Assembly (NCBI RefSeq): GCF_000143415.4
Contig: NW_003314272.1
Span: 1,372,374-1,436,373 of the forward strand
DNA: 64,000 nt
Direction of reading: 5' to 3'
Source: Selaginella moellendorffii
Lineage: Eukaryota; Streptophyta; Lycopodiopsida; Selaginellales; Selaginellaceae
Part shown: piece by piece, positions 1 through 9,489 of the stretch
Position numbering within the stretch: position 1 is the stretch's first letter
Layout of the letters: each line of letters begins with the position of its first letter
Program-made: the position numbers and the translations under genes
The notes under the pieces: generated by a model
What the model saw: the letters and a program-made list of their open reading frames with translations, nothing else
Database searches by the model: none
What the model was told of the DNA's origin: nothing

Positions 1-601
1 GTAAGAACCTCAGTTATAAATATTTTGTATTGTTAGAAATATAATAATTAAACAATATAAAATTTTTTAATTTATTATACTAATGTTTTCTTTTGGTATA
101 TACAACAATGTAACAACATATTGAAGAAGAAGTATATAAACACCATCGTAGCTTACAATAGTATTTAATTTCAATAAGAGATTTCTTCATGAATATAGAA
201 TAACGTTATAATTAAATTTTACATTTAATATTTAAGATTATCAAAGTAATATCACAAAACATTTGATATGATTTTTGATATTGTTTTTAGTAATTCTACA
301 TTTATCAATATAATAATTAATAATATCATTGCAATATATATTTCAAATACAATTCATAAAGAATCACATGTGATATTTATTTTTAAATCTTCATTTAATA
401 ATAAAAAGGTGAATTTCCATATATTTATTTAAAAGTTACAAGAATGTTAGTTTTACCAAATTCAATACCTTAGAAAGTTTTATAATTACTTGGATTAATA
501 AAAAAAATTTGACCATGAAATTTAATTTTAAATCCATCATTAAAATTATTTCAAATTCATCATATATTAAAGTATAATTTTCCTTTCACTCAAACTATGT
601 G

Positions 602-652
<51 letters not shown>

Positions 653-1690
653 TATATATAAATATATATATATATAATGTTTACATTAAATAATATTAAC
701 ATTTAACTTTATTTTTCTAACTCGTTACTTTCTTTCTATTTTTACTTTCTCTGTTTCTCTTTTATAATAATTAGCTACTAAGTTTTTAAAACTTTTTATT
801 TTTCAAACCATAGTTTTATGGTTTGAATAATTATTATATTAAAGGTTTAGCATTCACAATTCACAAAGTGGTGGGTTAATTTATCATATTTGGGTGATGT
901 TTATATACCTCAAAAGTATAAACAATAGATCTATTTATAATAGACATCTCTAGTTCTTCTTTCCTTATCATCCCTCATGTATAGGAATATTTTATTATGA
1001 GAATGTTGAAATAGCTACCAAAACCTTATTTATTTGTGTGGACTTAACCTTTATTTTTACGGGATCTTATTTTATAATTTTTGGAATTTTAATAGATAGT
1101 CTAAATTACTATAGACAACTATTTAAATTATAATATGAATAGAATGATACTTTGATTATTTATTGTTTTATTGTTATTTGCCCCAATATTAAGTAGCCCA
1201 ACTTGAAAAGAAATAGTTTCTTGATTATAAGAGAGTCATTTGTGAATTAGACATTTAAACCATATGTTTTTATATCCTTCATGACAATATTTCCAAATTT
1301 CATCTTTTAAGCTTTGTACATTAATATTATAAATCTCTCTCACCATTATCAGCTACCAAAATAGAAAATGAATGAGTTTAAATAATAATCTTATTCTTCT
1401 TAGGAAAAAGATAATATTAAGAGTTACATTTACCAAGTAATAATGCATTGTGCGTAGAGGTATTGAACTGAACCTAAAAATAAATTCATACTTTCTGTGT
1501 TTGAAGAAGTTATTGTACAACTATTGTTCTATGTGAATCAGTGTTTCTATTACACTAAATATGATTTTAGAATTGTTCTTTAAATGCATTGAAAATAGCT
1601 AATTGAATAACTAAGAAGACTATCAAAAACCATAAAATACTATAAACTTGAAGCATTTGAAATCTCATATTCTACAATTTAATCATTTCT
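1..1690 (+). repeat. AT-rich dispersed repeat, copy R1
   Basis: This long AT-rich stretch has no coding signal. It matches, in the same order, 20460-21950 and 61900-63210, and in reverse complement 3330-4260 and 26089-27629. Shared landmarks include the stretch around 1190-1230 (AATATTAAGTAG..., AAGAAATAGTT) and the one around 1500-1560 (TATTGTTCTATGTGA). The same repeat precedes every P450 fragment in the window, so it marks the left edge of the duplicated unit. I see no terminal repeats, so I cannot call it a transposon. Confidence 0.75.
605..680. repeat. (TA)n microsatellite
   Basis: A nearly pure TA dinucleotide run with a few AAATA interruptions lies inside AT repeat R1. Equivalent positions of the other copies carry TA or TACA runs of different length (20842-20900, 27000-27132), so the tract varies between copies. 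Confidence 0.9.
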
Positions 1691-1754
1691 GTTTTGCTTT
1701 ATAAAACCTGTGTAAAGAATATAGTTAGAATATCCAAAAATATTGAAATATTCA

Positions 1755-2135
1755 CCACTGCTCTTAATAAGCAGGACAAGTTCTTGCAAAAGATTGTCGA
1801 CGATCGGCACGGGAATGCAAGGACTTCCTTGATATCATGCTCGAGTTCTACGGAGCAAATACCCAGGGAGAAACACACATCAAGGCAAATCTCTTGGTAA
1901 GAGTTCTTGCTAGTTTGCAGGAGGTGCTTATGGCTGGACCTGATACTTCTGCCCCCACAAGCGAGTGGCTCATGGCCTCGGTGATGCACAAGCCTCGGGT
2001 TTTGATCAAACTCCAGGAAGAGCTTGACAGAGCCGTAGGTGAGAATCATTGGTGAATGCTTGGGCCGTCCACATGGAGCGCTTACTACCTAAGACTCCAC
2101 TGCAAGCCATGCCACTCCAAGACTGGCCATTAGAT
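1755..2135 (+). pseudogene. cytochrome P450 fragment (middle part), decayed
   Basis: The plus strand encodes pieces of a P450 related to but distinct from the full genes nearby. It starts with NKQDKFLQKIVDD (full gene: AKQEKFLRKII), continues with MLEFYGANTQGETHIKANLL, then the I-helix region AGPDTSAPTSEW and LIKLQEELDRAVG. It then jumps to VNAWAVHM and finally to LPKTPLQAM near 2090-2110, a skipped version of YLKTPLQAM. The ExxR, PERF and heme Cys segments are deleted and several frames are needed, so it cannot make a P450. Fragments at 21960-22306 and 63215-63565 are its copies. Unlike the intact genes it has the standard Asp-Thr pair in the I helix. Confidence 0.85.
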
Positions 2136-2152
2136 ATTAGTGGACGTGCCTT

Positions 2153-2830
2153 CTATATCGTTTCTGGATAAGATCTTCGCAAGATAAAGATGCCAATGTC
2201 TTCGCTTTGCCACTGCGGGTGGAGCTCCTCGCTTGGAACGCGCGTAAATTCCAATCCGAGCTCCCTAAGCTTGTGGAAGCACTCGGTCGTCCCAATTCGC
2301 AGCTCGTAGGCCAGGAGGATCCTTGTGCTCTCGCCCGACAGATCCAGTAGCGTCTTTGCCAGCGCGGGCACCGCCTCAATGTCGTACAGGATATCCGAGC
2401 ACAGCACGAAATCCACTGGTGCCGGCACCTGCGAGCAATCGGCGCCCCATTCCAGCTCCAACACCCTCACTCTACTCTCTAGTTGATTCGCCTCCACATT
2501 GCGGCGCAAGCACGGCAGCAATCCAGCGCGGTCAGTGAGGATCACCTCCGACGCGCCCAGCAGCGCCGCCGCCATTCCTGGCAGCCCCGTTCCTGCTCCC
2601 AGCTCCACGACCCTCTTGTCCTTGAAGCCGTGGTGCCCCAGCCCTAGCTCCGCCGATACAGGCGCGATGTCGGCGCCGCCACTCTCGCCTATGGCGGCAA
2701 TTGAATCCAGCCAGTGCGTTAGGACTAGAGCACAGTCCCAAACCCACGCGCCTGTGAAGCACTTGCCCTCCCTGGAGGGATCATCCTCCAAGACCGCAAT
2801 GGATGTCCTTCCTATCTCTACTTGCCTCAT
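2153..2830 (-). CDS. METTL21-like (Methyltransf_16) protein methyltransferase
   Basis: An intact 225-residue frame starts from ATG at 2828-2830. Residues 74-84 form the SAM-binding motif I (VVELGAGTGLP), Asp100 at the end of VILTD fits the acidic ribose-binding residue, and residues 146-149 (DILY) match the D/E-x-x-Y/F motif of the METTL21/seven-beta-strand lysine methyltransferases. Upstream, FTGAWVWDCAL fits the conserved Trp region before motif I. These enzymes are usually cytosolic and methylate lysines on proteins such as chaperones or elongation factors; the substrate here is unknown. It is intronless and clearly more GC-rich than the AT-rich DNA around it. It occurs only in unit 1, between the P450 fragment and P450 gene, where the other units have only about 280 bp. 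It could be a retrocopy or a transposed gene; no poly(A) tail or target duplication is obvious. Confidence 0.85.
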   Translation of the reverse strand: MRQVEIGRTSIAVLEDDPSREGKCFTGAWVWDCALVLTHWLDSIAAIGESGGADIAPVSAELGLGHHGFKDKRVVELGAGTGLPGMAAALLGASEVILTDRAGLLPCLRRNVEANQLESRVRVLELEWGADCSQVPAPVDFVLCSDILYDIEAVPALAKTLLDLSGESTRILLAYELRIGTTECFHKLRELGLEFTRVPSEELHPQWQSEDIGIFILRRSYPETI

Positions 2831-3330
2831 AGAGCCCTAAAATTTAAATTTAAAATAAGGTTGTGATTTTCTTATAATAAATTTCATAATTTTTCCCTTA
2901 ATTATTTTATAACACAAAATTTTCCTACTTGAATTGGTAGCATCCAAAGCTATGCAAAAGCTTCTTCCTCAAGAGCATTAGACATTAAATGTTTTTTCTT
3001 CTCCTCTCCATCGAAGATTATCCCGTGGACAAAGGCACTAAACCTTGGTTATTATGAAGACCAGACCATGGCTGGTGAAATCAACAACCATGGAATGAGA
3101 GTTCATTTCAACAAATTAAAGGTAATTTCCTTCCCAATGTGGATGAGAAGCAATGCAAGGTGTGACATTCAATGCCATTGCCTCCAGTCTAGGAACCCCT
3201 CCAATCTAGGAACCTCTCCACAAGGAACAATCTCCACTTGATGGCATAGACAAAGGATCTAGGTGCAATTCTTAAAGCTTGTTTAAATCAGTACTAAGAG
3301 AAAATGTTCAATCATATAATTTTTAATTTT
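2831..3330. other. intergenic, no gene seen
   Basis: This is the upstream flank of the methyltransferase gene. It is mixed AT-rich DNA without a supported coding region. The part at 2940-3260 is less AT-rich and does not match the other block copies, so it may have arrived with the methyltransferase gene. Confidence 0.5.
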
Positions 3331-4260
3331 AATTTATATCTAAAACACTAACAACTCTTATAATCAAGCAACTATTTCTTTTCAAGTTTGGCTACTTAAT
3401 ATTGGAGCAAATCACATGGGATTAGTGTCTACCTAAAACAAAGTATAATTCTATTTGCATTATAATCTTATTAGCTTAAATAATCTATTATCCTTAGTAA
3501 AATCTATTGGTAAAATACAAGAATGAGGTCAGAATGGATTAACAGATGAAATTAGGAATGATTTTCAATTAAATTAGATCCCATAAAAATAAAGGTCATA
3601 CAAATAAAGAAGGTTTATTGCAAAATTCTCATAGAATAAAAACATGGGTTCCAAAAAAGTATATATTATCATCTTATTCCTTATGATAGAATACACTATA
3701 AAAATTAAAATATTCTTATTCATGAATGATGATGATAAAGGAGAATTAGACTCTTTTGAGTTTCATGAACATCATCCAAATATTATAAATTAAGCCACCA
3801 TTGTGAACTTTAAAATTTTAATATAACAATTGAGACTATAAAAACTTGGTTTGAAAAATTAGAAATTAAATAAGTGGTTTTTATAGAAGAAAACAAAGAA
3901 AAGTAAAAAGAGAAAGCAAGTAGTGAGTTAAAGAAAAAGAGTTAAATGTTAATGTTATTTAATGTGGTCATTATATATATTGCACACATAGTTTAAGTGA
4001 GGGGAAAATCATATTTTAATATGTGATGAAGTTGGAATGATTGTTAATAACGGATTTAAAGTTCTTAAAGATACAATTTTATAGTAAAAAAACTGATTAT
4101 TTAAGTAATTAAACAAATTTACAAGGTATTAAATTTAAATCTTTTCCTAATGAGAAAAAGGTGTATTTCCATCAATTCATTAAAATTTATAAAAATAAGA
4201 TATGTGATATTTTAAGAATTTTATTTTTATATATAATTGCAATGATATATTATTAATGTT
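3330..4260 (-). repeat. AT-rich dispersed repeat, inverted copy R1'
   Basis: This is the reverse complement of part of R1/R2: for example 3780-3860 mirrors 21000-21100 (TTTTTCAAACCA, GTGGTGGGTTAATTTATCAT), and 3960-4040 runs parallel to 26705-26800. Together with R1 it forms an inverted repeat whose loop holds the P450 fragment and the methyltransferase gene. Confidence 0.7.
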
Positions 4261-5300
4261 TATTTTGATAAATATAAAATTATTGTTTATTTGTCAATGA
4301 TAAAAGCTCATTATTCCCTTTTTTATTTGGTGTAATTAATGCTAAAAACAATAATAATTGAATTTGGTTCTTTACATTTGAAAATGTTATTAAAACTTAA
4401 TTTTTAATAGTACTGTTTGAATGGTAAAAAATATGTTAGAAGGTGTTCAATCAATGTTTAATAATGCATATAATGGATTTTTCATGAGACATTTTATTGA
4501 GAATCTACATAAAGTGTTTAAAAATCTTAAGCTTATTTATTTGTTTGAAAAGCATGTTACACACTCACACCTTTGAATTTTAATGCAATTATGGCAAAGA
4601 TTCATAATAAAAATCCAAATGCTATTTTTTGGGTGTTAAATGTGTTAGAGCCAAATTATAACAATTGCATTTTCTTAAAGAATAGTAATCTAGATACTTT
4701 ACAAGTAATATTTTGGAGTCTTTGGATGTGTAATTAATTTAAGCTTGAAATATATTTATCCTTGCGATGTTTAAAAACATTTGATGTAAAATAATTGGCT
4801 TATAGTAACACAACCAAAACTAATAGACAATGTAAAAAAACTTCTTCATAATGCAATTTTATGAGCGTACTATTGTATTGTCATGCATTTAAATCCTACT
4901 ATATTCAAAATATAAATGCACAACCATACTAATGTGGTGAATATATTAACATAGTCTTATTCATGCTTTAGATGGCAAAAAATTAGATTGCCTTGTAATC
5001 ACACGATTGTTATAATGTTATTAAAAAATGAGCATGTGCAAATTTATACTGATAACTTGTTTGCAGGTATGTTTATCCTATTGATATTGAGCATTTAAAA
5101 ACAGATGGTATGTTGCCACTAAAAATTTGTAAACTTTTAAGATGTTTAAAAAAAAATTCACATTGAAAATCTTGAGAAATAGAAATGAAAATTTTGTTTT
5201 GGATGTTGTAGTTTATATGGTAATAACTGATGTTTTAAATTTTCTTATTGATTTTTAGTTATAACCTAATATAAAAATACTTTGCCTTTATTGTTTACTT
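4261..5300. other. AT-rich intergenic DNA; right part shared with the other units
   Basis: No coding region is supported. From about 5030 the sequence matches 22310-22580 and 63566-63820 (GAGCATGTGCA, TATCCTATTGATATTGAGCATTT), the spacer that in the other units directly links P450 fragment and P450 gene. This shows that about 2.7-2.9 kb, including the methyltransferase gene, is extra in unit 1. Confidence 0.6.
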
Positions 5301-5305
5301 GACCC

Positions 5306-6839
5306 TTAGTTGCCATAAACTTCCATCGGCAGCCTTGGAGTGGCCATGGCTTGCAGTGGAGTCTTGAGGTAGCAAGAGCCATTGTAAACCTCCTCTGTGG
5401 ATGGTATTGTCCCTGGCACAAAGCTCCAATCAAAGCTGTGAATGAGATTGGCCACCAGCAGCTCCACTGTTCGCAATCCCAAGGGCATTCCAGGACACAT
5501 TCTACGACCAGATCCAAACGGGAGGAGCTCAAAGTTTTGGCCTTTGAAATCGATGGAGCTCCCCAAGAAGCGCTCTGGGTAAAACTGGGTGGGATTCCCC
5601 CACACTGCCGAATCCATATGCACAGCCCAGACATTCACCAGGAGAGTGGTTCCCTTTGGAACGGTATAACCGGCAATTGTGGCTTCCTGGGTGGCCATGC
5701 GTGGGAAAAGGAGCGTTCCTGGAGGATACATCCTAAGTGTCTCCTTGAGAACAAGCTGGAGATAGTCGAGCTTTGGGAGGTCGGATTCTTGGACCATCTG
5801 GTCACTGCCTACGACTCGGTCAAGCTCCTCCCGGAGCTTGATCAAAACCCGAGGATTATGCATCACCAAGGCCATGATCCATTCGCTTGTGGTAGCAGTA
5901 GCATCAGTCCCAGCCATAAGCATCTCCTGGAATGAAAGTTATAGCAATCACAAAGTACATAAGAAGAAGTCTTACCAACAGATTTGCTTTAACGTGTGTT
6001 TCTCCCTGGGCATTATTTCCGTAGAACTCAAGCATGATATCAAGGAAGTCCTTGCATTCCCGTGTCGTTTCCTTGTGCTCGGCAATGATCTTTCGCAAGA
6101 ACTTCTCTTGTTTCGCATGGATTTGCTTGTACCGAGGGATCTGCCAGTCCAGCCATCTTAAATACCACGGTACGAGGGTGCTAATGCACGAGGGATTGAT
6201 CACCAGGTCGACAATGGAGAGCAGAATCTCTTTGAATTCTAAAGCGTCGGAGTCGACTTCGTCTTCACCAAAGTACCTCTTGCTCATCAAAATCCTGGAC
6301 ATATTGTTGAAAGCAAAAATGGAGAACAGCGATCTTATTTCCACGGGCTTGCTGTTGCTGAAAGACTTTAAGATCTCTCCCAAGGCATGGGAGAGCTCCT
6401 CCTTTCTCATCCACGCAAATGAATCGATGGACTTGGCTGTGAAGAGCTCCATGGAACACAGCTTGCGAGTGTCTTTCCAGTACTTCCCATATGGAGAAGT
6501 TCCAAGTCCCGAATAGTTATAGCTGAAGTGGTCGCCTAAAACCATGTATGGCCTGGAACCAAACTTTATGTCGTGTGTGGTAAATACTTCCTTGATTATC
6601 TTCTGGCTAGAGATAACCACAGTGGGCGTCATTCCCATCTTCAAGAACACAATGGGGCCATACTTTCTGGAGATAGATTGTAAACTCCTATGTGGGGGCT
6701 TTCCTGCCAGTAAATGAAGGTGGCCGATCAGGGGCAGTCCCCATGGGCCTGGGGGGAGGTTTTTGAAAGATCTGTAGCTCCATGATAGAACTAAGAAGAG
6801 AATAAAAGCTACAAAGAGCACAACTGGGAGGATTTCCAT
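5306..6839 (-). CDS. cytochrome P450, CYP71-clan-like, intact (copy 1)
   Basis: Two exons are joined across a 49-nt intron at 5927-5975 (donor GTAAGAC, acceptor TTCCAG): exon 1 5976-6839, exon 2 5306-5926, phase 0, 494 residues. The N-terminus (residues 1-20) is a hydrophobic ER anchor followed by the Pro-rich hinge PPGPWG (29-34). The I helix is AGTDATATTSEW (293-304), the K-helix ExxR is ETLR (350-353), PERF is 405-408, and the heme loop FGSGRRMCPG (425-434) has Cys432 as heme ligand. This is a typical microsomal plant A-type P450 monooxygenase that takes electrons from cytochrome P450 reductase; substrate unknown. The usual Thr after the I-helix Asp is Ala297. An upstream ATG at 6894-6896 would add 19 basic residues before the anchor; the internal ATG is preferred because a TATA box lies between the two. 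Copy 2 at 22590-24123 differs at only about eight residues. Confidence 0.93.
5927..5975 (-). other. 49-nt spliceosomal intron of P450 copy 1
   Basis: On the minus strand it begins GTAAGACTTC and ends TTCATTCCAG. Removing it joins ...KANLL to EMLMAGTD in frame, restoring the normal P450 sequence into the I helix. It is very short for a plant intron. The equivalent intron of copy 2 is 23211-23259, also 49 nt. Confidence 0.9.
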
Positions 6840-6878
6840 GAACGCAAACCTCTTACGCTGCCAATTGGAAAATTGCTT

Positions 6879-6885
6879 CTTTATA
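6879..6885 (-). promoter_or_regulatory. candidate TATA box of P450 copy 1
   Basis: TATAAAG on the minus strand lies 40 nt before the preferred ATG at 6839, inside the would-be N-terminal extension. A CCAAT-like motif (ATTGG) sits at 6861-6869. The TATA motif is kept in copy 2 (24163-24169). This implies a very short leader; transcription start is not visible from sequence. Confidence 0.4.
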
Positions 6886-7149
6886 GGGAAGTTCATGACA
6901 CAACACCATATGTTCTACGGTGGAACAGTAATTCTAGCAAGAGTTTGGTTCAATTGTGAGAATTGAACTAAACTCCAAGGCTACGCATGAGGTGTAAGAC
7001 TTAGATACAAATTTTAAAAGAAAAAGTTTGAATATATGGTTAGCATCGTTCATGTGACAAATAAACCTGCAGATGCAACACCTCATCCAAATATCATAGA
7101 GCTCGCAAGGGGACCCAACTTGTATTGTACCTTGGAGCTGGTTTTGAGG

Positions 7150-7410
7150 AAAATGTAGCCACTATCTCACGTCCAAAACTCGCAAACTCGTCAGCCGGCT
7201 GTGAATCCACTGTCCATTCTTGGTTTCCTTCATATCAACCAACCAAAGAATAGAAGCTTCAAGTGTGTCAGACTTTTTGGTTTGAGCATTATGTGCAACT
7301 TTCTTTCTAGAAGAAGTTGACACGATTGAATTTGAACGATAGTTTGGCTTTCCATGAGTTTTCTCATAACACAGTCTCCCGGGAGAGCTCTGCAATCCAC
7401 CAGTCAGTCA
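7150..7410 (-). pseudogene. relic of the 5' end of an LRR receptor-like gene
   Basis: Two separated stretches match the LRR genes in the same orientation. Around 7170-7196 is the counterpart of the first-repeat codons (LTSLRVLDV; compare 56872-56900), with NGQWIHS just before it resembling NGFTGEIS. Around 7383-7420 is the LRR leader segment (AGCTCTGCAATCC, CAGTCAGTCAA; compare 57208-57250). The signal peptide and cap region between them are shortened and unreadable. An identical relic is at 24440-24700, so it predates the P450-block duplication. Confidence 0.7.
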
Positions 7411-7492
7411 AAGCCACAAAGTAACTTTACTTTGGGTAATGTAAGCACGAAAGCCCCTAAAACTTATTCAAATGGACGGGCATACCGTTTCT

Positions 7493-7906
7493 CTACCAGC
7501 ACTCTGCAACCTCAATTCTGTTCAACAGCAGGTTCTTAAGCTCATCATCGTCCGCGCCAACTAGCGGATCTGGCACCGCCACCAGTATCTTTTGGAGCAA
7601 CTGCTTCACCTCCCGGTTCAGAAACATAAAGTTGTCTCCCAGCCCGAAGCACGTCAAATGGATATGGCCGTCTTCACCTTTGCCTTCGGTCCATAACACC
7701 CAGTTTGAGGGGCTAACCAGCTTTGGCTCCTGTAGAAAGACCAGCAGCGTGACGTTCCCGATATCTCGCGGTACGTCCAAAACACCGAACTCGCATTTAA
7801 GCTTGTCAGCTGAGATGGCTTGTAGCCACCCTGTATCGGGATTTGCTTGCAGATGTGCGGCAAAGCACGAAGCTCTTTCTCGACTCATGCTTGCAATCAA
7901 GACCAT
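7493..7906 (-). CDS. unrecognised protein X, C-terminal part (copy 1)
   Basis: An open frame of up to 137 residues ends in ...RIEVAECW. The central part (ANPDTGWLQAISADKLKCEF, VLWTEGKGEDGHIHLTCF, NREVKQLLQKILVAVPD) has normal protein composition and is conserved with few changes in the copy at 24747-25121, which suggests past coding. I do not recognise a domain. The N-terminal residues differ between copies because of small indels, so this is probably a last exon or a decayed piece; the true start is unknown. A further minus-strand piece lies at 8474-8737. Confidence 0.45.
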   Translation of the reverse strand: MVLIASMSRERASCFAAHLQANPDTGWLQAISADKLKCEFGVLDVPRDIGNVTLLVFLQEPKLVSPSNWVLWTEGKGEDGHIHLTCFGLGDNFMFLNREVKQLLQKILVAVPDPLVGADDDELKNLLLNRIEVAECW

Positions 7907-8195
7907 GCACCGTCTTCAACTTCGTGTACACCAGTTCTTTGGTTCGCGGTCAGTGCGATATGATGAGCTCAACATAAACCAAACGACAACCATTCTTCGA
8001 CAGGCCCTGGATGACAAGAACAAGGACTACCATTCTTCTCGGCTTCACCATGCCATCTTTCCTACTCGGATTGGAGCTTTCGAGACAGTAATCTTGACGG
8101 AGAAAGCTGGGCCTTCAATGCTGGGGATCACACCAGTTCCTGCATCCGCATGTCAGTTGGCATGCTGCAGCTCAAGCTCGTTCCTTCATAAATGA
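7890..8195 (+). other. conserved plus-strand open segment, unrecognised (copy 1)
   Basis: A plus-strand reading frame between the two X pieces gives TMHRLQLRVHQFFGSRSVRY, NINQTTTILRQALDDKNKD and GAFETVILTEKAGPSMLGIT. In the unit 2 copy (25139-25486) the frame runs on through PAEHPHVSWHAAAQARSFIN; here a 6-nt loss (GAACAT region) and another change alter the end. Which strand was coding is not settled, and I know no family for either reading. Confidence 0.3.
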
Positions 8196-8473
8196 CACAC
8201 TCTCAAAATATAGCCGTGATGCAAGACCGCCCTCTGATCGTTACTTCGATCCAGACTTTGAAGGCAATGCATGACATTCTTGAGTGCCTGATCAGCGGGA
8301 ACTGCCGGAAGAATGCAGCCCCTAAACTCCGAGTCCATGTCGCAGTGCCGGAGGAACCGGCGAACGCCTTACGTTACCAATCCCATGATGCCTCTCATAG
8401 CCGTATAAAATACATATGACGTTATTTGTCGGTGATGTGTCACGTTTGATTTGTTCCACGTGTTCGAACCAAG

Positions 8474-8737
8474 TTATGAGGACTGGAGCAGAGCCCTAAG
8501 CGGAGACTTCCCATCCAGCTCCTCCCCCAGGACTTGCTCAAGATAGAGCACCATGGAATCCTCGGTGCTGTAGCTTGCAAGCTTGTCTGCGAGCTCCGGG
8601 GTCCGAGGAGGATAAGCCGAAGAATGTACGCTCGCAAGGCTGCAGTAGCAGACGTAAACTCCCAGCTGGCGACTTCCCCGTGCACGATGCCTGGACAAGG
8701 CAAGAGTATTATGCTGCAATGGATGCCTGTGCTTCAC
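8474..8737 (-). other. possible upstream exon of X or separate fragment (copy 1)
   Basis: The minus-strand frame contains AYPPRTPELADKLASYSTED and SMVLYLEQVLGEELDGKS before a stop, which reads like protein rather than noise. The copy at 25727-26023 has a small deletion after YSTE that changes the frame, so at least one copy is broken. No domain is recognised. Confidence 0.3.
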
Positions 8738-8740
8738 TAG

Positions 8741-9193
8741 TTTGAGAAATGCAGAAGAACGAAGACTTGCCCTCGTCCAACATGTTCCTCAGCTCGTTGA
8801 TGTGCGCATACACTGATCTGGGTACATTAACATAATACAAATTAGTGCTGCTTAACGATGTTTAAAAATATTTTTTCCTCTCTTAAAAAAATTGAAAATA
8901 CCTATAAAGTGATATCCACGATGCCCTACCTCTAGAATCTAAGCTCGCGATTACTCAGGCATCTCTTCACACACAGTGACATTGCCTCCTCATAAAGAAA
9001 GTTAATGCTCCCCAAGAGAGATATGAACAAGCTATGATGACAATGATATCAGTGGAATTTTTTTTTAGTATTTAAAATTAGGACGCCCACAAAGCTAACG
9101 AAAATAAAATTTCAGAAGAAACTAGTAATTAATAAATAAAATCAAAATAATCAAAAGATTAAAAGATGTACACTGAGGAACCCAAAGAACATG
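8741..9193. other. intergenic, no gene seen
   Basis: AT-leaning DNA after the X region. Homology with unit 2 stops at about 8805, where unit 2 jumps to the inverted AT repeat. I see no gene. Confidence 0.5.
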
Positions 9194-9489
9194 TTAAATG
9201 CTTTATTTCGTTAAAGTGGGACTTATTCAGTAAAGTGGGACATTAATTAGCATGTGTCCACATGCCATTTCCTAGTACTTAATTAATATTTATTAATATT
9301 TCTATCAGTTTTTTAATTTATTTTTTTATATTTCACAATATTATAACACAAAATCATATGAAAAGTTTTTAATTTATAAATTATAAAGTTAAAATTTCAA
9401 TTTTTTATTATTGTTATAAAAATGGCATGTGGCCACACACCATAAGTGGGATAATGAAAAATCCCACTTTAACGAAATAAAGCATTTAA
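9194..9489. mobile_element. MITE (non-autonomous DNA transposon), 296 bp
   Basis: The first 28 and last 28 bases (9194-9221 and 9462-9489) are perfect inverted repeats, and the inverted similarity continues imperfectly inward to about 85 nt, including CCACATGCCATTT versus AATGGCATGTGG. Both outer ends read TTAA, so the target duplication is TTAA or the TA within it. The middle is AT-rich and codes for nothing. The right flank (TTAAGACAAGATGCC) is also present without the element in the arm B/C spacer near 54250-54264, so the element is absent there. The superfamily is uncertain: a TTAA duplication suggests piggyBac-like, a TA duplication Tc1/mariner-like. Confidence 0.85.

Noticed and set aside
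6840-6896. P450 start at the upstream ATG (19 extra residues)
   Set aside because: The extension is basic and precedes the membrane anchor, which is unusual for microsomal P450s, and a conserved TATA box lies within it.
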